Source: Chloroflexota bacterium
GTDB lineage: Bacteria > Chloroflexota > Anaerolineae > Aggregatilineales > Phototrophicaceae
Length of the DNA: 64,000 nt
Direction of reading: 5' to 3'
Assembly (NCBI GenBank): GCA_011523705.1
Contig: WTGC01000126.1
Coordinates: 1,134-65,133 of the forward strand
The position numbers were made by a program, and so were the translations under genes. The notes below the pieces were generated by a model. That model was not told where the DNA came from, searched no databases, and saw nothing but the letters and a program-made list of their open reading frames with translations. Positions 24,447 through 32,035 of the stretch are shown here, one piece after another. Positions within the stretch are counted from its first letter, which is position 1; each line of letters opens with the position of its first letter.

Positions 24447-24881
24447 TTATGATGGCTTCTCTTTCCGCTTCCTCGGCGCAATCTCTTGTAGATACTGGCG
24501 CGCCACGATCTGGCTGAACCATATCACACAGGGAAGAATGGACACGATCGCCAGCACAAAGATGAATTCTGAAGCGCTGACCCTGTATGCTGATGCAATA
24601 CCCAAGAATAAGAGCACCAGGAAGGCCGGCAATAATGATGTGAATATTGCCAGTGTCAGCTTGAACTGTCCATGATCATAGACCTCACCGAACAGCAGGG
24701 CGACAACTACCGCTATCAAGCCCAGGAGTGCGCCAAAGAATGCGCCGATTGTCGCAAAATTCAACACATGATAGAAACCTGCGCCATGGCCTGTAAGAAG
24801 GCTAAGCACAACGCTCCAAGCCAGGATCATGCCTGTCATGCGCAAGAACATTCGAAGCTGTGCGCTGGCTCTGGATTTCAT
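24447..24881 (-). CDS. small multi-pass membrane protein (copy C)
   Basis: A 144-residue protein with about four hydrophobic helices (MFLRMTGMILAWSVVLSLL, IGAFFGALLGLIAVVVALLF, AIFTSLLPAFLVLLFLGIA and FIFVLAIVSILPCVIWF), ending RQYLQEIAPRKRKEKPS. The R-x-Y-L close and basic tail recall the two flanking membrane proteins, but the middle has diverged. The ATG at 24881 was chosen for the compact protein; the ribosome site is weak. Confidence 0.55.
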   Translation of the reverse strand: MKSRASAQLRMFLRMTGMILAWSVVLSLLTGHGAGFYHVLNFATIGAFFGALLGLIAVVVALLFGEVYDHGQFKLTLAIFTSLLPAFLVLLFLGIASAYRVSASEFIFVLAIVSILPCVIWFSQIVARQYLQEIAPRKRKEKPS

Positions 24882-25018
24882 CGAGTATTGCGCTCCAACC
24901 CTGCCCTCATGATTGTAGTGACGACGCACGCGAGATCTATGATTGGCCCAAAGTCTAGTTGACGCGCGGAGCGTGAGCCGGCAACCAACTGCCAACCGCA
25001 TAGCGAAGCGCCAGCAGG

Positions 25019-25486
25019 CTAGCTAGCGTCTTTTTCGCTTCTTGATAAAGCCGCCCGCAGATACAGGCCGGCGGCGAAATGGCAGGCATAGACCTGTAGC
25101 ACTGGAACGATGGCGTGTTGGAGAATCGTGAAGTCCGCAGATTCGTTTGCGCGATTCAGCAGCCATGGCAATCTTTCCAGACTCCTGTCCCACTGCGCGA
25201 TTGTGACAAGCAGCGCAACGGTGACCATCGTCCAGCGATAGAATGTTGGTTTGCTTACGTCTCTGAAGAAAACGATCGTGACAAGCGCCATAGGAATGGC
25301 CAGGCGAAGTCCAAAGATTGCGCCAGGCACAATTGTTTCGACCGTTATGCGGCGAGCGACTATCATCTCCAGTGAGGCAGTGGGGAAATACCTGACATAA
25401 GAGATTATGCCAGACGCTACCCTGATGACTACGCACGCCAAAATCACCAGAGATGTCTGCTGTAGTATTGGACGCGCTCGCCACAT
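25019..25486 (-). CDS. small multi-pass membrane protein (copy A)
   Basis: A 155-residue protein with three to four transmembrane segments (TSLVILACVVIRVASGIISY, IFGLRLAIPMALVTIVFF, WTMVTVALLVTIAQW and the C-terminal HFAAGLYLRAALS). It lies 46 bases after the GH4 stop codon. Its spacing to the GH4 tail matches that of copy B to the tail remnant, so A and B are the two halves of one duplication. Function is unknown. Confidence 0.55.
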   Translation of the reverse strand: MWRARPILQQTSLVILACVVIRVASGIISYVRYFPTASLEMIVARRITVETIVPGAIFGLRLAIPMALVTIVFFRDVSKPTFYRWTMVTVALLVTIAQWDRSLERLPWLLNRANESADFTILQHAIVPVLQVYACHFAAGLYLRAALSRSEKDAS

Positions 25487-25532
25487 TATGCGCTTCCTGT
25501 CCAGTGCTCACATGTAAGCCATTGGAGCCGTG

Positions 25533-26849
25533 TTAAGCATAAGCCGGCTGCAGAAAAGCCTCGTTCACAGCGAACAACTCATCCACCATCGACTGAATCT
25601 CTCTCAGCGAGCAGACCGCAGCCGACAGCGGGGAGTAAGCCACCGCCTGATAGATCAACCGCTTGTCGCCTTTGAGGATGCCTTCGACCGCCATCTCCTC
25701 AATCTGCGAGTAGAGGTTGGTCAGCGGCGCTACCGAATGGGGCAGAGGTCCGACCGCGACCGCTTCCAGTCCATCGCGCGAAGCCCAGACCGGCACCTCG
25801 ACGCAGGCGTTCGCTGGCAAGTTGTCGACCAACGACTTGTTCGGCACATTGCCATTGAACTTGAAAGGCGCGCCGCCTTCCATGGCATTGATGATGTAAG
25901 CGGCATATTCATGCCCGCGCTCCAGGTCAATCTCGTCTTGCTCGAACCAGGCGTGGATATCATCGCGCCAGTCGCTTTCGCGCCGGCGGTATTCCTTGAG
26001 GATGTAGGCGTGCTCGCCCGGATTCCAATTGGTGCCGTGCGTCGCGTATTTCTCGATTAGATCGGGCCGCTTGCGGAACCACCAATTGTATTCCGAATTG
26101 TGCCCGCTCGATTCGGTGACGTAATAATCCAGCGCCAGGTACATCTCGTTTCGCACTTGCTCGGTATTATAGATGTCTTCGTTTTCGGTGATCGCGCGCT
26201 GAATCAGCGGGTAGGCGTCTTCGCCGTTCCAGGTGTAATCAACGAACCAGGCGGTGTGATTGATGCCGGCGCAAGTATAATTGATCTCGTCGTAGGGCGC
26301 GCCGATCCATTTCGCCAGCATCTTTGAGGTGCCCTGCACGCTGTGGCACAAGCCGGTGACGTTGATGTCGCATTCAATATCCATCGCCCGGCAGAGCATC
26401 GCCATCGGATTGGTGTAGTTGAGCATCAGCGCGTTTGGGCAATAGCGTTCCATATCGCGCGCGATATCGACCAGAACGGGAATCGTGCGCAGCGAGCGGA
26501 AGATGCCGGAGACGCCGCGCGTATCGCCGACGTTCATATCGACGCCATATTTCATCGGGATTTCGATATCGTGCCGCCAGACCTCGGTCGCGCCCACCAG
26601 AATGGTGACGACCACATAGTCGGCGCCGCGCAGCGCTTCGACCCGATCCATCGTGGCGGTCACGGTCGCCGGGTATTCGCCGGCTTCGACGATGCGGGTT
26701 ACCGCGCGCTGGGCGAAATCAAGGCGCTCGGCGTCGATATCCATCAGCGCGATCTCGCTGCCGTCGAGCAGGGGGAAGGTCAGAATGTCTTTGACCAGCT
26801 TGCGCGTGAAGCCGAAGCTGCCGGCGCCGATGAAAGTGATCTTGGGCAT
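25533..26849 (-). CDS. GH4-family alpha-glycosidase (alpha-galactosidase/glucosidase-like)
   Basis: A 438-residue NAD- and metal-dependent glycoside hydrolase of family 4, acting by oxidation-elimination on alpha-linked sugars or their phosphates. It has the Rossmann start [29 protein letters not shown], the metal-binding GLCHSVQ (Cys of the CHS motif near residue 170) and GINHTAW with its His. The motif combination suits the MelA/AglA branch. The last gene of the unknown-protein operon ends only 17 bases upstream, so it is probably transcribed together with it. Confidence 0.9.
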   Translation of the reverse strand: MPKITFIGAGSFGFTRKLVKDILTFPLLDGSEIALMDIDAERLDFAQRAVTRIVEAGEYPATVTATMDRVEALRGADYVVVTILVGATEVWRHDIEIPMKYGVDMNVGDTRGVSGIFRSLRTIPVLVDIARDMERYCPNALMLNYTNPMAMLCRAMDIECDINVTGLCHSVQGTSKMLAKWIGAPYDEINYTCAGINHTAWFVDYTWNGEDAYPLIQRAITENEDIYNTEQVRNEMYLALDYYVTESSGHNSEYNWWFRKRPDLIEKYATHGTNWNPGEHAYILKEYRRRESDWRDDIHAWFEQDEIDLERGHEYAAYIINAMEGGAPFKFNGNVPNKSLVDNLPANACVEVPVWASRDGLEAVAVGPLPHSVAPLTNLYSQIEEMAVEGILKGDKRLIYQAVAYSPLSAAVCSLREIQSMVDELFAVNEAFLQPAYA

Positions 26850-26866
26850 GGGTTGGATTCTCCAGG

Positions 26867-27151
26867 TTAGTAGTTGGCGAACTTAGCTGGTTTCTGCGGC
26901 CATATCCAGGAATTCTTGCCAGCCATATTATTGCCGATGCCCTTGTCATCGACATAACCAATGCGGCATTCGCGCAGATCTTCTTCCGTTAGCTGCGCCT
27001 GCTCAACCAGCTGAATGAATTCATCACGATCAGGGGATTCTATGCCAATTGGGACGACATCGAGATAGCGTACCTCTGTCAGTTCGCCATAGGAGTAGCC
27101 TCGGACCACCCGACCGCCTGGCTTGTAGAGCGCGTATGTTTTGGTTGTCAT
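26867..27151 (-). CDS. small protein of unknown family, paralog 3, with frameshifted C-terminus
   Basis: A 94-residue protein: [48 protein letters not shown] and YVDDKGIG, closely matching the paralog at 27563-27835. After YVDDKGIG the two proteins diverge because this copy has lost one base near 26918-26926. The lost frame reads [12 protein letters not shown] then TAA, corresponding to WQEFLEMAPESG in the paralog. The present C-terminus ([21 protein letters not shown] in total) is therefore an accidental tail, and the gene may be decaying. Confidence 0.65.
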   Translation of the reverse strand: MTTKTYALYKPGGRVVRGYSYGELTEVRYLDVVPIGIESPDRDEFIQLVEQAQLTEEDLRECRIGYVDDKGIGNNMAGKNSWIWPQKPAKFANY

Positions 27152-27166
27152 TGTTCGCTGCGCAAT

Positions 27167-27481
27167 TCAGTGCGCCGCTTCGGACAGAGGCTCAGGTTCG
27201 CTGTACTCATCCATTTCGCCATCGCGCTTGAGGAATTCGCTCGCGTCATAATATCGGCCGACGCCGTTTTCATCGACATGACCCACGCGGCTCTGGCCAA
27301 AGGCTGTCGCATCCATTTCAGTTTGAGCATCGCGCAGCATGACGAGGAAGGCACTCAGGTCCAGTGACTCGATTTCGCTCGGAATGAGATCTATGTAGCG
27401 CCGCTCAACCAGCTTGCCAAAGCTGTATGAGCTGACTTGCCTTCCGCCTGGTCTGTAAATCACGTACCGCTTTCTCATCAT
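27167..27481 (-). CDS. small protein of unknown family, paralog 2
   Basis: A 104-residue protein with the shared pattern RKRYVIYRPGGRQVSSYSFG, then KLVERRYIDLIP, an acidic helix, and RVGHVDENGVGRYYDASEFL, plus a unique acidic tail (MDEYSEPEPLSEAAH). It is more divergent than the other two copies. It lies between them in the same operon with short spacers. No named family was recognised. Confidence 0.65.
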   Translation of the reverse strand: MMRKRYVIYRPGGRQVSSYSFGKLVERRYIDLIPSEIESLDLSAFLVMLRDAQTEMDATAFGQSRVGHVDENGVGRYYDASEFLKRDGEMDEYSEPEPLSEAAH

Positions 27482-27562
27482 CTGTCTAATCCTTCGTACC
27501 AGCGCTGAGTTAGGCGGCGCTCGCGCAATGGAGCCGGACCTTGAAGAATATATTTACTGAAT

Positions 27563-27835
27563 CTAGCCCGATTCCGGCGCCATCTCCAGGAATTCTTGCC
27601 AGCTGCAATAATCGCCGACGCCCTTGTCATCGACATAACCAACGCGGCATTCGCCCAGTTCTTCGTCGGATAGCTGCGCTTGCTCAACCAACTGTATGAA
27701 TTCGTCGCGGTCAGGGGATTTTATGCCAGTCTGAACGACGTCAATATAGCGGACTTCGACTAGCTTGCCGTAGCTGAACCCCCGCACTTGCCGACCACCT
27801 GGTTCAAAGAGCACGTATTGTTTCTTTTTCATCAT
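27563..27835 (-). CDS. small protein of unknown family, paralog 1
   Basis: A 90-residue protein that best represents the family. It reads [70 protein letters not shown], then LEMAPESG. It is likely an alpha/beta fold with a glycine turn. The ATG overlaps the stop of the upstream gene (27832-28308), so translation is coupled. Tandem paralogs of this size can be immunity or antitoxin proteins, but no toxin is evident. Confidence 0.65.
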   Translation of the reverse strand: MMKKKQYVLFEPGGRQVRGFSYGKLVEVRYIDVVQTGIKSPDRDEFIQLVEQAQLSDEELGECRVGYVDDKGVGDYCSWQEFLEMAPESG

Positions 27836-28308
27836 CCGGTCATGCGCTCATACCACTCTTGCACGTACCTCCAATATAACACCGGTGAAACAAGAAGTAC
27901 ATATTTCTCCTCCCCTACCTCGTAAATGTCGAACAGCACCTGCCTCTGTTCCGTCGCCGCATCGTGCGGGATGAAGCCCATACTTTCGACTTCTACTTTA
28001 TCGTTAGCCTGGTCATTCTTGGTCTGTTTTCTGTCCAAATCCAATCCATGATCGAGCATATTTCGTATGGCCTCCGCGACCCATCGGGGATGCCAGCCAA
28101 AAGGCAATTTATGTTCAAGTCTCTCTCCCATGATCATCTTGAAGCCATGCTCAAAGCGGGCTCTGGGCTCCTCGACATCTGCCACCAATTCAGACAGGTT
28201 CGAGATAATTAGCGTCAACGCCCAGTCGTGAATATCGTCATTTTGCTGATACAGCAGATTGCCCGAATACACCGCCATGTCAATCGCAGCGTCTCGGTCA
28301 ATCTGCAT
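27832..28308 (-). CDS. hypothetical protein heading the three-paralog operon
   Basis: A 158-residue soluble protein of unknown family. It has a helical first half (DRDAAIDMAVYSGNLLYQQN; HDWALTLIISNLSELVADVE), a middle with W-H-P-R-W-V-A-E-A-I, and a beta C-terminus (FDIYEVGEEKYVLLVSP). The ATG at 28308 has a strong AAGGAG 5 bases upstream and is preferred over the TTG at 28332. It starts 20 bases after pepF ends and overlaps the first paralog by 4 bases. Confidence 0.65.
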   Translation of the reverse strand: MQIDRDAAIDMAVYSGNLLYQQNDDIHDWALTLIISNLSELVADVEEPRARFEHGFKMIMGERLEHKLPFGWHPRWVAEAIRNMLDHGLDLDRKQTKNDQANDKVEVESMGFIPHDAATEQRQVLFDIYEVGEEKYVLLVSPVLYWRYVQEWYERMTG

Positions 28309-28328
28309 TGGAGCTCCTTGCGCGCCGC

Positions 28329-30125
28329 TCAAATCAAGCGCTCCAGCCGATCCACCAGCCCTTCCAGCACCTTGAAGGTCTCTTCCACCGCCAGCGGCGT
28401 CGACATATCCACGCCGGCCGCTTTCAAAACGGGAATCGCATAGTCGCTGCTGCCCGCCTTGAGAAACGCATGGTAGCGCTCGACCGCGCCGCCGTCATCA
28501 CCCGCCAGAATCGCGTTCGCCAGGGCGTGGGCCGCCGAGATGCCGGTGGCGTATTGGAAGGTGTAGTAAGCCTCGTACAGATGCCCGAATTGCGCCCAGG
28601 TGATGCCGGTCCGGCGCCGGTCATCGGTCATCGTCTCGCCATAGCCCTCGGCGTAGAAGCCGGACATGATCTCGTTCAGCGTCTCCGGCGTCAGCGGCTC
28701 GTCGTTTTCCATGCGCGTATGCACCTCCAATTCGAAGCGCGCCAGCGTCGGCATGATGAAGAAATAGCGGTGGATGTTGTCCATTGCCTCTTGGATCAGC
28801 GCCAATTGGAAATCGCGGTCGTCTTGCCCGGCGAATAGATGCGCCCGCACCATCGCTTGATTGAAGTTCGAGGCGACCTCGGCGGCGAACATCGAATAAT
28901 TGCTGTAATGAAACGGCTGATGCGCGCGCGTATAATGGCTGTGCATCGAATGCCCCAACTCATGCGCCAGCGTGCTCATCGAGCTCAGATTGCCATCGAA
29001 GCTCATCATGATGAAGGGGTAGCTGTCATAAGTGCCAAAGGAAAAGGCGCCTTCGGATTTGCCCTCATTGATGGCGTAATCGACCCAGCGCTCGTCCAGG
29101 CAGCCGCGCCGCATCGTCGCCACGTAGTCCTCGCCCAACGGCGCCATGCCATCCGCGATCATCTCTACCGCTGCGGGATAGGAAAGCTCAGGGTCGTCGG
29201 CGGTAAGCGGCGCCCATATATCCCAGGGGTGAATCGTCTCGTAACCGAGCGCCCGCCGCCGCACATCCCAATAGCGATGCCAGGTGGGGATATGCTTCTT
29301 GTAGGTGTCGATCAGATTGTGAAAGACCTCGACCGGGATGTTGCTCGGCGAGAGCTTGGCCTGCAGGACGCTGTCGTAACCGCGCAGCCGCGCCAGCGTC
29401 ACATTGCGCTTGACCGACGCGATGTAAGTCGTGGCGAAGGTATTCTGGAATGCCAAGTAGCTGTCGGCATAATTCTGCCAGGCGCTCCTGCGCGTTTCGC
29501 GGTCGCTGCTGGCCAGGAGTTTGTTGATCGTGCTCTGCACCAGCGGCTGCGGCGCGCCGCCGCTGTCATTTGCCGATTCGAATTTCAGGTCCATGTCATT
29601 GAGCGCGCTGCGGATGCTCTCGATGCGCCCCAGCGGATCGCTCAGCAAGCCCAATACCGATTCGACCTCGCCGGATAGCACATGCTTCTTCTTCCGCAGC
29701 AGATCGTCAATATGCTGCTGATAGACTTTCAAGCCATTTTCCTGCAGCCAGTTATGCAGAAGGTCTTCATCCAGCGCCAGCAGCTCCGGCTCGGCGAAGG
29801 CGGCGCCAGCCATGAATTGTCCCGCCAGACCCTGCGCCTGCCCGACCATGCCCTTGATCGCCTCATTGTTGCCATCGCAGGCTTGCCACATCACCGGGTA
29901 CATATAGAGCGTCCAGACGCGGCGGGCGAGCGCCTGATGAAAGTCGAACCATTCGGCGAGCCGTGCTGGACCCAGCGAGAGCGTGCCCTTGAAGTTTTCG
30001 ATTTCGGGCAGCTTCGCCATCGCCGCCTGGTATTCCTCGCGCCAGGCGTCGAAAGAGGCGAAGACAGATTCGTGATTCCAGGTGGATTCGATCGGGACTT
30101 CTTCGCGTGCCGGGACGGTGGTCAT
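28329..30125 (-). CDS. pepF: M3-family oligoendopeptidase (PepF-like)
   Basis: A 598-residue zinc oligopeptidase of family M3, cleaving short peptides in the cytosol. The zinc site is HELGHSMHSHY near residue 387 (H-E-x-x-H), followed by the third-ligand helix with SNYSMFAAEVASNFNQ (Glu ligand) and the substrate loop FYAEGYGETMTDDRRRTGIT. Length and motifs fit PepF. It is the first gene of a possible operon continuing into the unknown small proteins and GH4. Confidence 0.92.
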   Translation of the reverse strand: MTTVPAREEVPIESTWNHESVFASFDAWREEYQAAMAKLPEIENFKGTLSLGPARLAEWFDFHQALARRVWTLYMYPVMWQACDGNNEAIKGMVGQAQGLAGQFMAGAAFAEPELLALDEDLLHNWLQENGLKVYQQHIDDLLRKKKHVLSGEVESVLGLLSDPLGRIESIRSALNDMDLKFESANDSGGAPQPLVQSTINKLLASSDRETRRSAWQNYADSYLAFQNTFATTYIASVKRNVTLARLRGYDSVLQAKLSPSNIPVEVFHNLIDTYKKHIPTWHRYWDVRRRALGYETIHPWDIWAPLTADDPELSYPAAVEMIADGMAPLGEDYVATMRRGCLDERWVDYAINEGKSEGAFSFGTYDSYPFIMMSFDGNLSSMSTLAHELGHSMHSHYTRAHQPFHYSNYSMFAAEVASNFNQAMVRAHLFAGQDDRDFQLALIQEAMDNIHRYFFIMPTLARFELEVHTRMENDEPLTPETLNEIMSGFYAEGYGETMTDDRRRTGITWAQFGHLYEAYYTFQYATGISAAHALANAILAGDDGGAVERYHAFLKAGSSDYAIPVLKAAGVDMSTPLAVEETFKVLEGLVDRLERLI

Positions 30126-30192
30126 GGGGGGACAGTCCTTTCTGTAGTCTGTATTCGATTTTGTCGATTGTAGCAGGGGCGTGCTGATTTGC

Positions 30193-30840
30193 TTAGAGAA
30201 ACCAGCCAGAGAGCTGCAAATAACAGCGCCTGTGAGGATCGTCGGCGAAGGGATGCGCTAGAGAGAAGCGCAGCATTGTGCCGGGCGCAAGCATGTCGGG
30301 CACGTCTTTATCCAGCCCTACATATTTGACATCCAGCAGCATCGTTCCATCATCATCAAAATACCAGAAGCGAGTGGCATCGTCCCCGCTGACACTTAGT
30401 AGGGGCTTTCGAAAGCGCCAAAAGCCCGTGCTGTATTGCGGCAATCCGTGCGTCGGCGATACGTATCCGCGTTCGCCTCTTGTGAAGCGAATATGAGAAT
30501 TGAATAGTTCCGTCGGATGTATGGTTGGCGCGCTTGCCAGTTCATTTAATTTGTCGAGCAGTTCAACGCGGTCGTATCGCCCAACTCGCCGACCGCGTAT
30601 CGTGCGCACGTCTTCCGTATGAGGAGCTTGAATCTCTGATGGTGGCGCCTCTCTGAGTTTCATGTCCCAGATTTCGCCGAGGTTTATTGGCTTGTCCAGT
30701 GAATGGCCGAGTCCGCTGCTTGGCAGCAAGCGTACGCCGCGACCGTTTTCTAAAGCGATTGCGCCAAGGCATAGCTGCTCGCCCATCTTCGTCTTGCCGA
30801 CGATAAGGACGCGTGTCCACGCGGCCTCGCCTCGAATCAT
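30193..30840 (-). CDS. dual-OB-like protein of the DUF488 operon
   Basis: A 215-residue protein. It reads WTRVLIVGKTKMGEQLCLGA, LENGRGVRLLPSSGLGHSLD, IGE/IWDMKLREAPP, then RFTRGERGYVSPTHGLPQYS and the C-terminal CYLQLSGWFL. The two beta-rich halves resemble the dual-OB (DuOB) domain found beside DUF488 genes; this identification is from memory and moderate. OB folds usually bind nucleic acid. The ATG at 30840 overlaps the upstream DUF488 stop by 4 bases. Confidence 0.6.
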   Translation of the reverse strand: MIRGEAAWTRVLIVGKTKMGEQLCLGAIALENGRGVRLLPSSGLGHSLDKPINLGEIWDMKLREAPPSEIQAPHTEDVRTIRGRRVGRYDRVELLDKLNELASAPTIHPTELFNSHIRFTRGERGYVSPTHGLPQYSTGFWRFRKPLLSVSGDDATRFWYFDDDGTMLLDVKYVGLDKDVPDMLAPGTMLRFSLAHPFADDPHRRCYLQLSGWFL

Positions 30841-31376
30841 AGATGTCTTACTCGCACTCCCATCTTGTCGCTGAATCTCGCCGCAACAAGGGATCGATGA
30901 CAGGCGTCCGCCTGCTGCTCGACACAAAAGTGGACGTAACGATGCAGTGGCTTCGCTGTGGGGTATTCCGCCAAATGCTTCGCCCGTTCCAACAAAAGGC
31001 GCGGATCAAGAATTAGTTCAGCCTTTCGCTTACCATATTTCAAGATTTGCTTCTTGTACGCCGCGACGTAGGCTGCGCTAAGCCCCGTCCTATCGCGTTT
31101 TCGCGTCTGCTCTTCTTTATCGGCCTGCCACTGCAAGGCGCGGATTTCTTTAGTTGGCGCAAGCTCTTTCAGATGCGCGTAGTAAATCCCCAGTCCTTTC
31201 AATTTCGCCTGCAAGTAACTGCTGTTCGCGTACTTGTACTTCGATCCCCGCATCCCGCGCCGCGCGCGAATGTCGATGAAAAGCTCAATCTTATGCTCGA
31301 CGAGAGCGCCAAAAAACGACTCTTCGGTCGAGCCGTACACGCCGATAGTAAATATGGTTTGTGGCTCAGCGGTCAT
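30837..31376 (-). CDS. DUF488-family protein (second)
   Basis: A 179-residue DUF488 protein. It has an N-terminal TIFTIGVYGSTEESFFGALV and IELFIDIRARRGMRGSKY, with the family-typical C-terminal HFCVEQQADACHRSLVAARF (C-x-E...C-H-R). The spacing of the Cys and His residues suggests a metal or catalytic site, but no DUF488 activity is firmly established. It is 31 bases downstream of the other DUF488 gene and overlaps the dual-OB-like gene. Confidence 0.8.
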   Translation of the reverse strand: MTAEPQTIFTIGVYGSTEESFFGALVEHKIELFIDIRARRGMRGSKYKYANSSYLQAKLKGLGIYYAHLKELAPTKEIRALQWQADKEEQTRKRDRTGLSAAYVAAYKKQILKYGKRKAELILDPRLLLERAKHLAEYPTAKPLHRYVHFCVEQQADACHRSLVAARFSDKMGVRVRHL

Positions 31377-31407
31377 GGAGTCGTATGATGGATGTTGGGG
31401 CGGCGGG

Positions 31408-31920
31408 TTAGAGCAGAGCCTCTTGATAGTTCGTCTCCCGAATCTGGGATTGCGAGAGCAATTCTCCATACCGGCCAATATGCCTTACGGCTATCTCATC
31501 GCTGTCAAGCGTCTTGCCGAGGACATAACCTCGATGACAGTCGTGCGGTTCTAGCTCGCTGCACATAATGACGATTCTGCGACCCGCGGACAGCGCATGT
31601 TTCAAATGCGCGATCCCACGCTGGTAGAAGGCCTTCGTTTCGCATTTCTTAGCATCCAGCAGTTTTTTCTTTCGCTGCGGACTGTAGGTATAGCAATCGC
31701 AATCCGCCGGTCGTCCGCCGAGCGAATTGCCCATGAATTCATATTGGATGCGGTTACGGCTTAGTATTGTGGAGAGTCTTTCCTTGCAGAAATCCGGCGC
31801 AAATCGTGAGTAGGGCTGCGACCGAACATCGACCAGGGTATCGATTTCGTACTTGTTCAGAGTCTCGATGAATTCAGCGGTATCGCGAGCGCCGTAGCCA
31901 ATCGTGAAGACTTCATGCAT
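31408..31920 (-). CDS. DUF488-family protein (first)
   Basis: A 170-residue canonical DUF488 protein. It has EVFTIGYGARDTAEFIETLN and IDTLVDVRSQPYSRFAPDF at the start, YEFMGNSLGGRP in the middle and MCSELEPHDCHRGYVLG near residue 125 (C-x-E...C-H-R). It opens the three-gene operon behind the strong promoter at 31959-31986. Two non-identical DUF488 copies plus an OB-like partner suggest a complex acting on nucleic acid or nucleotides; this is inference. Confidence 0.85.
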   Translation of the reverse strand: MHEVFTIGYGARDTAEFIETLNKYEIDTLVDVRSQPYSRFAPDFCKERLSTILSRNRIQYEFMGNSLGGRPADCDCYTYSPQRKKKLLDAKKCETKAFYQRGIAHLKHALSAGRRIVIMCSELEPHDCHRGYVLGKTLDSDEIAVRHIGRYGELLSQSQIRETNYQEALL

Positions 31921-31958
31921 GCATCGCCCACCTTCAATTGCAAGCCACTGCTAATGTG

Positions 31959-31986
31959 ATTCTATCCCATTTGTGTGGGCTGTCAA
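31959..31986 (-). promoter_or_regulatory. strong sigma-70-like promoter of the DUF488 operon
   Basis: On the minus strand: TTGACA (perfect -35), a 16-base spacer, then TAGAAT. The predicted transcript start is about 30 bases before the first ATG. It is the closest to consensus in the window. Confidence 0.7.
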
Positions 31987-32035
31987 TGAATTGATGCTCA
32001 AATGTTCGAATGTCGCGCCCCGTTTTCAGTTTGCC

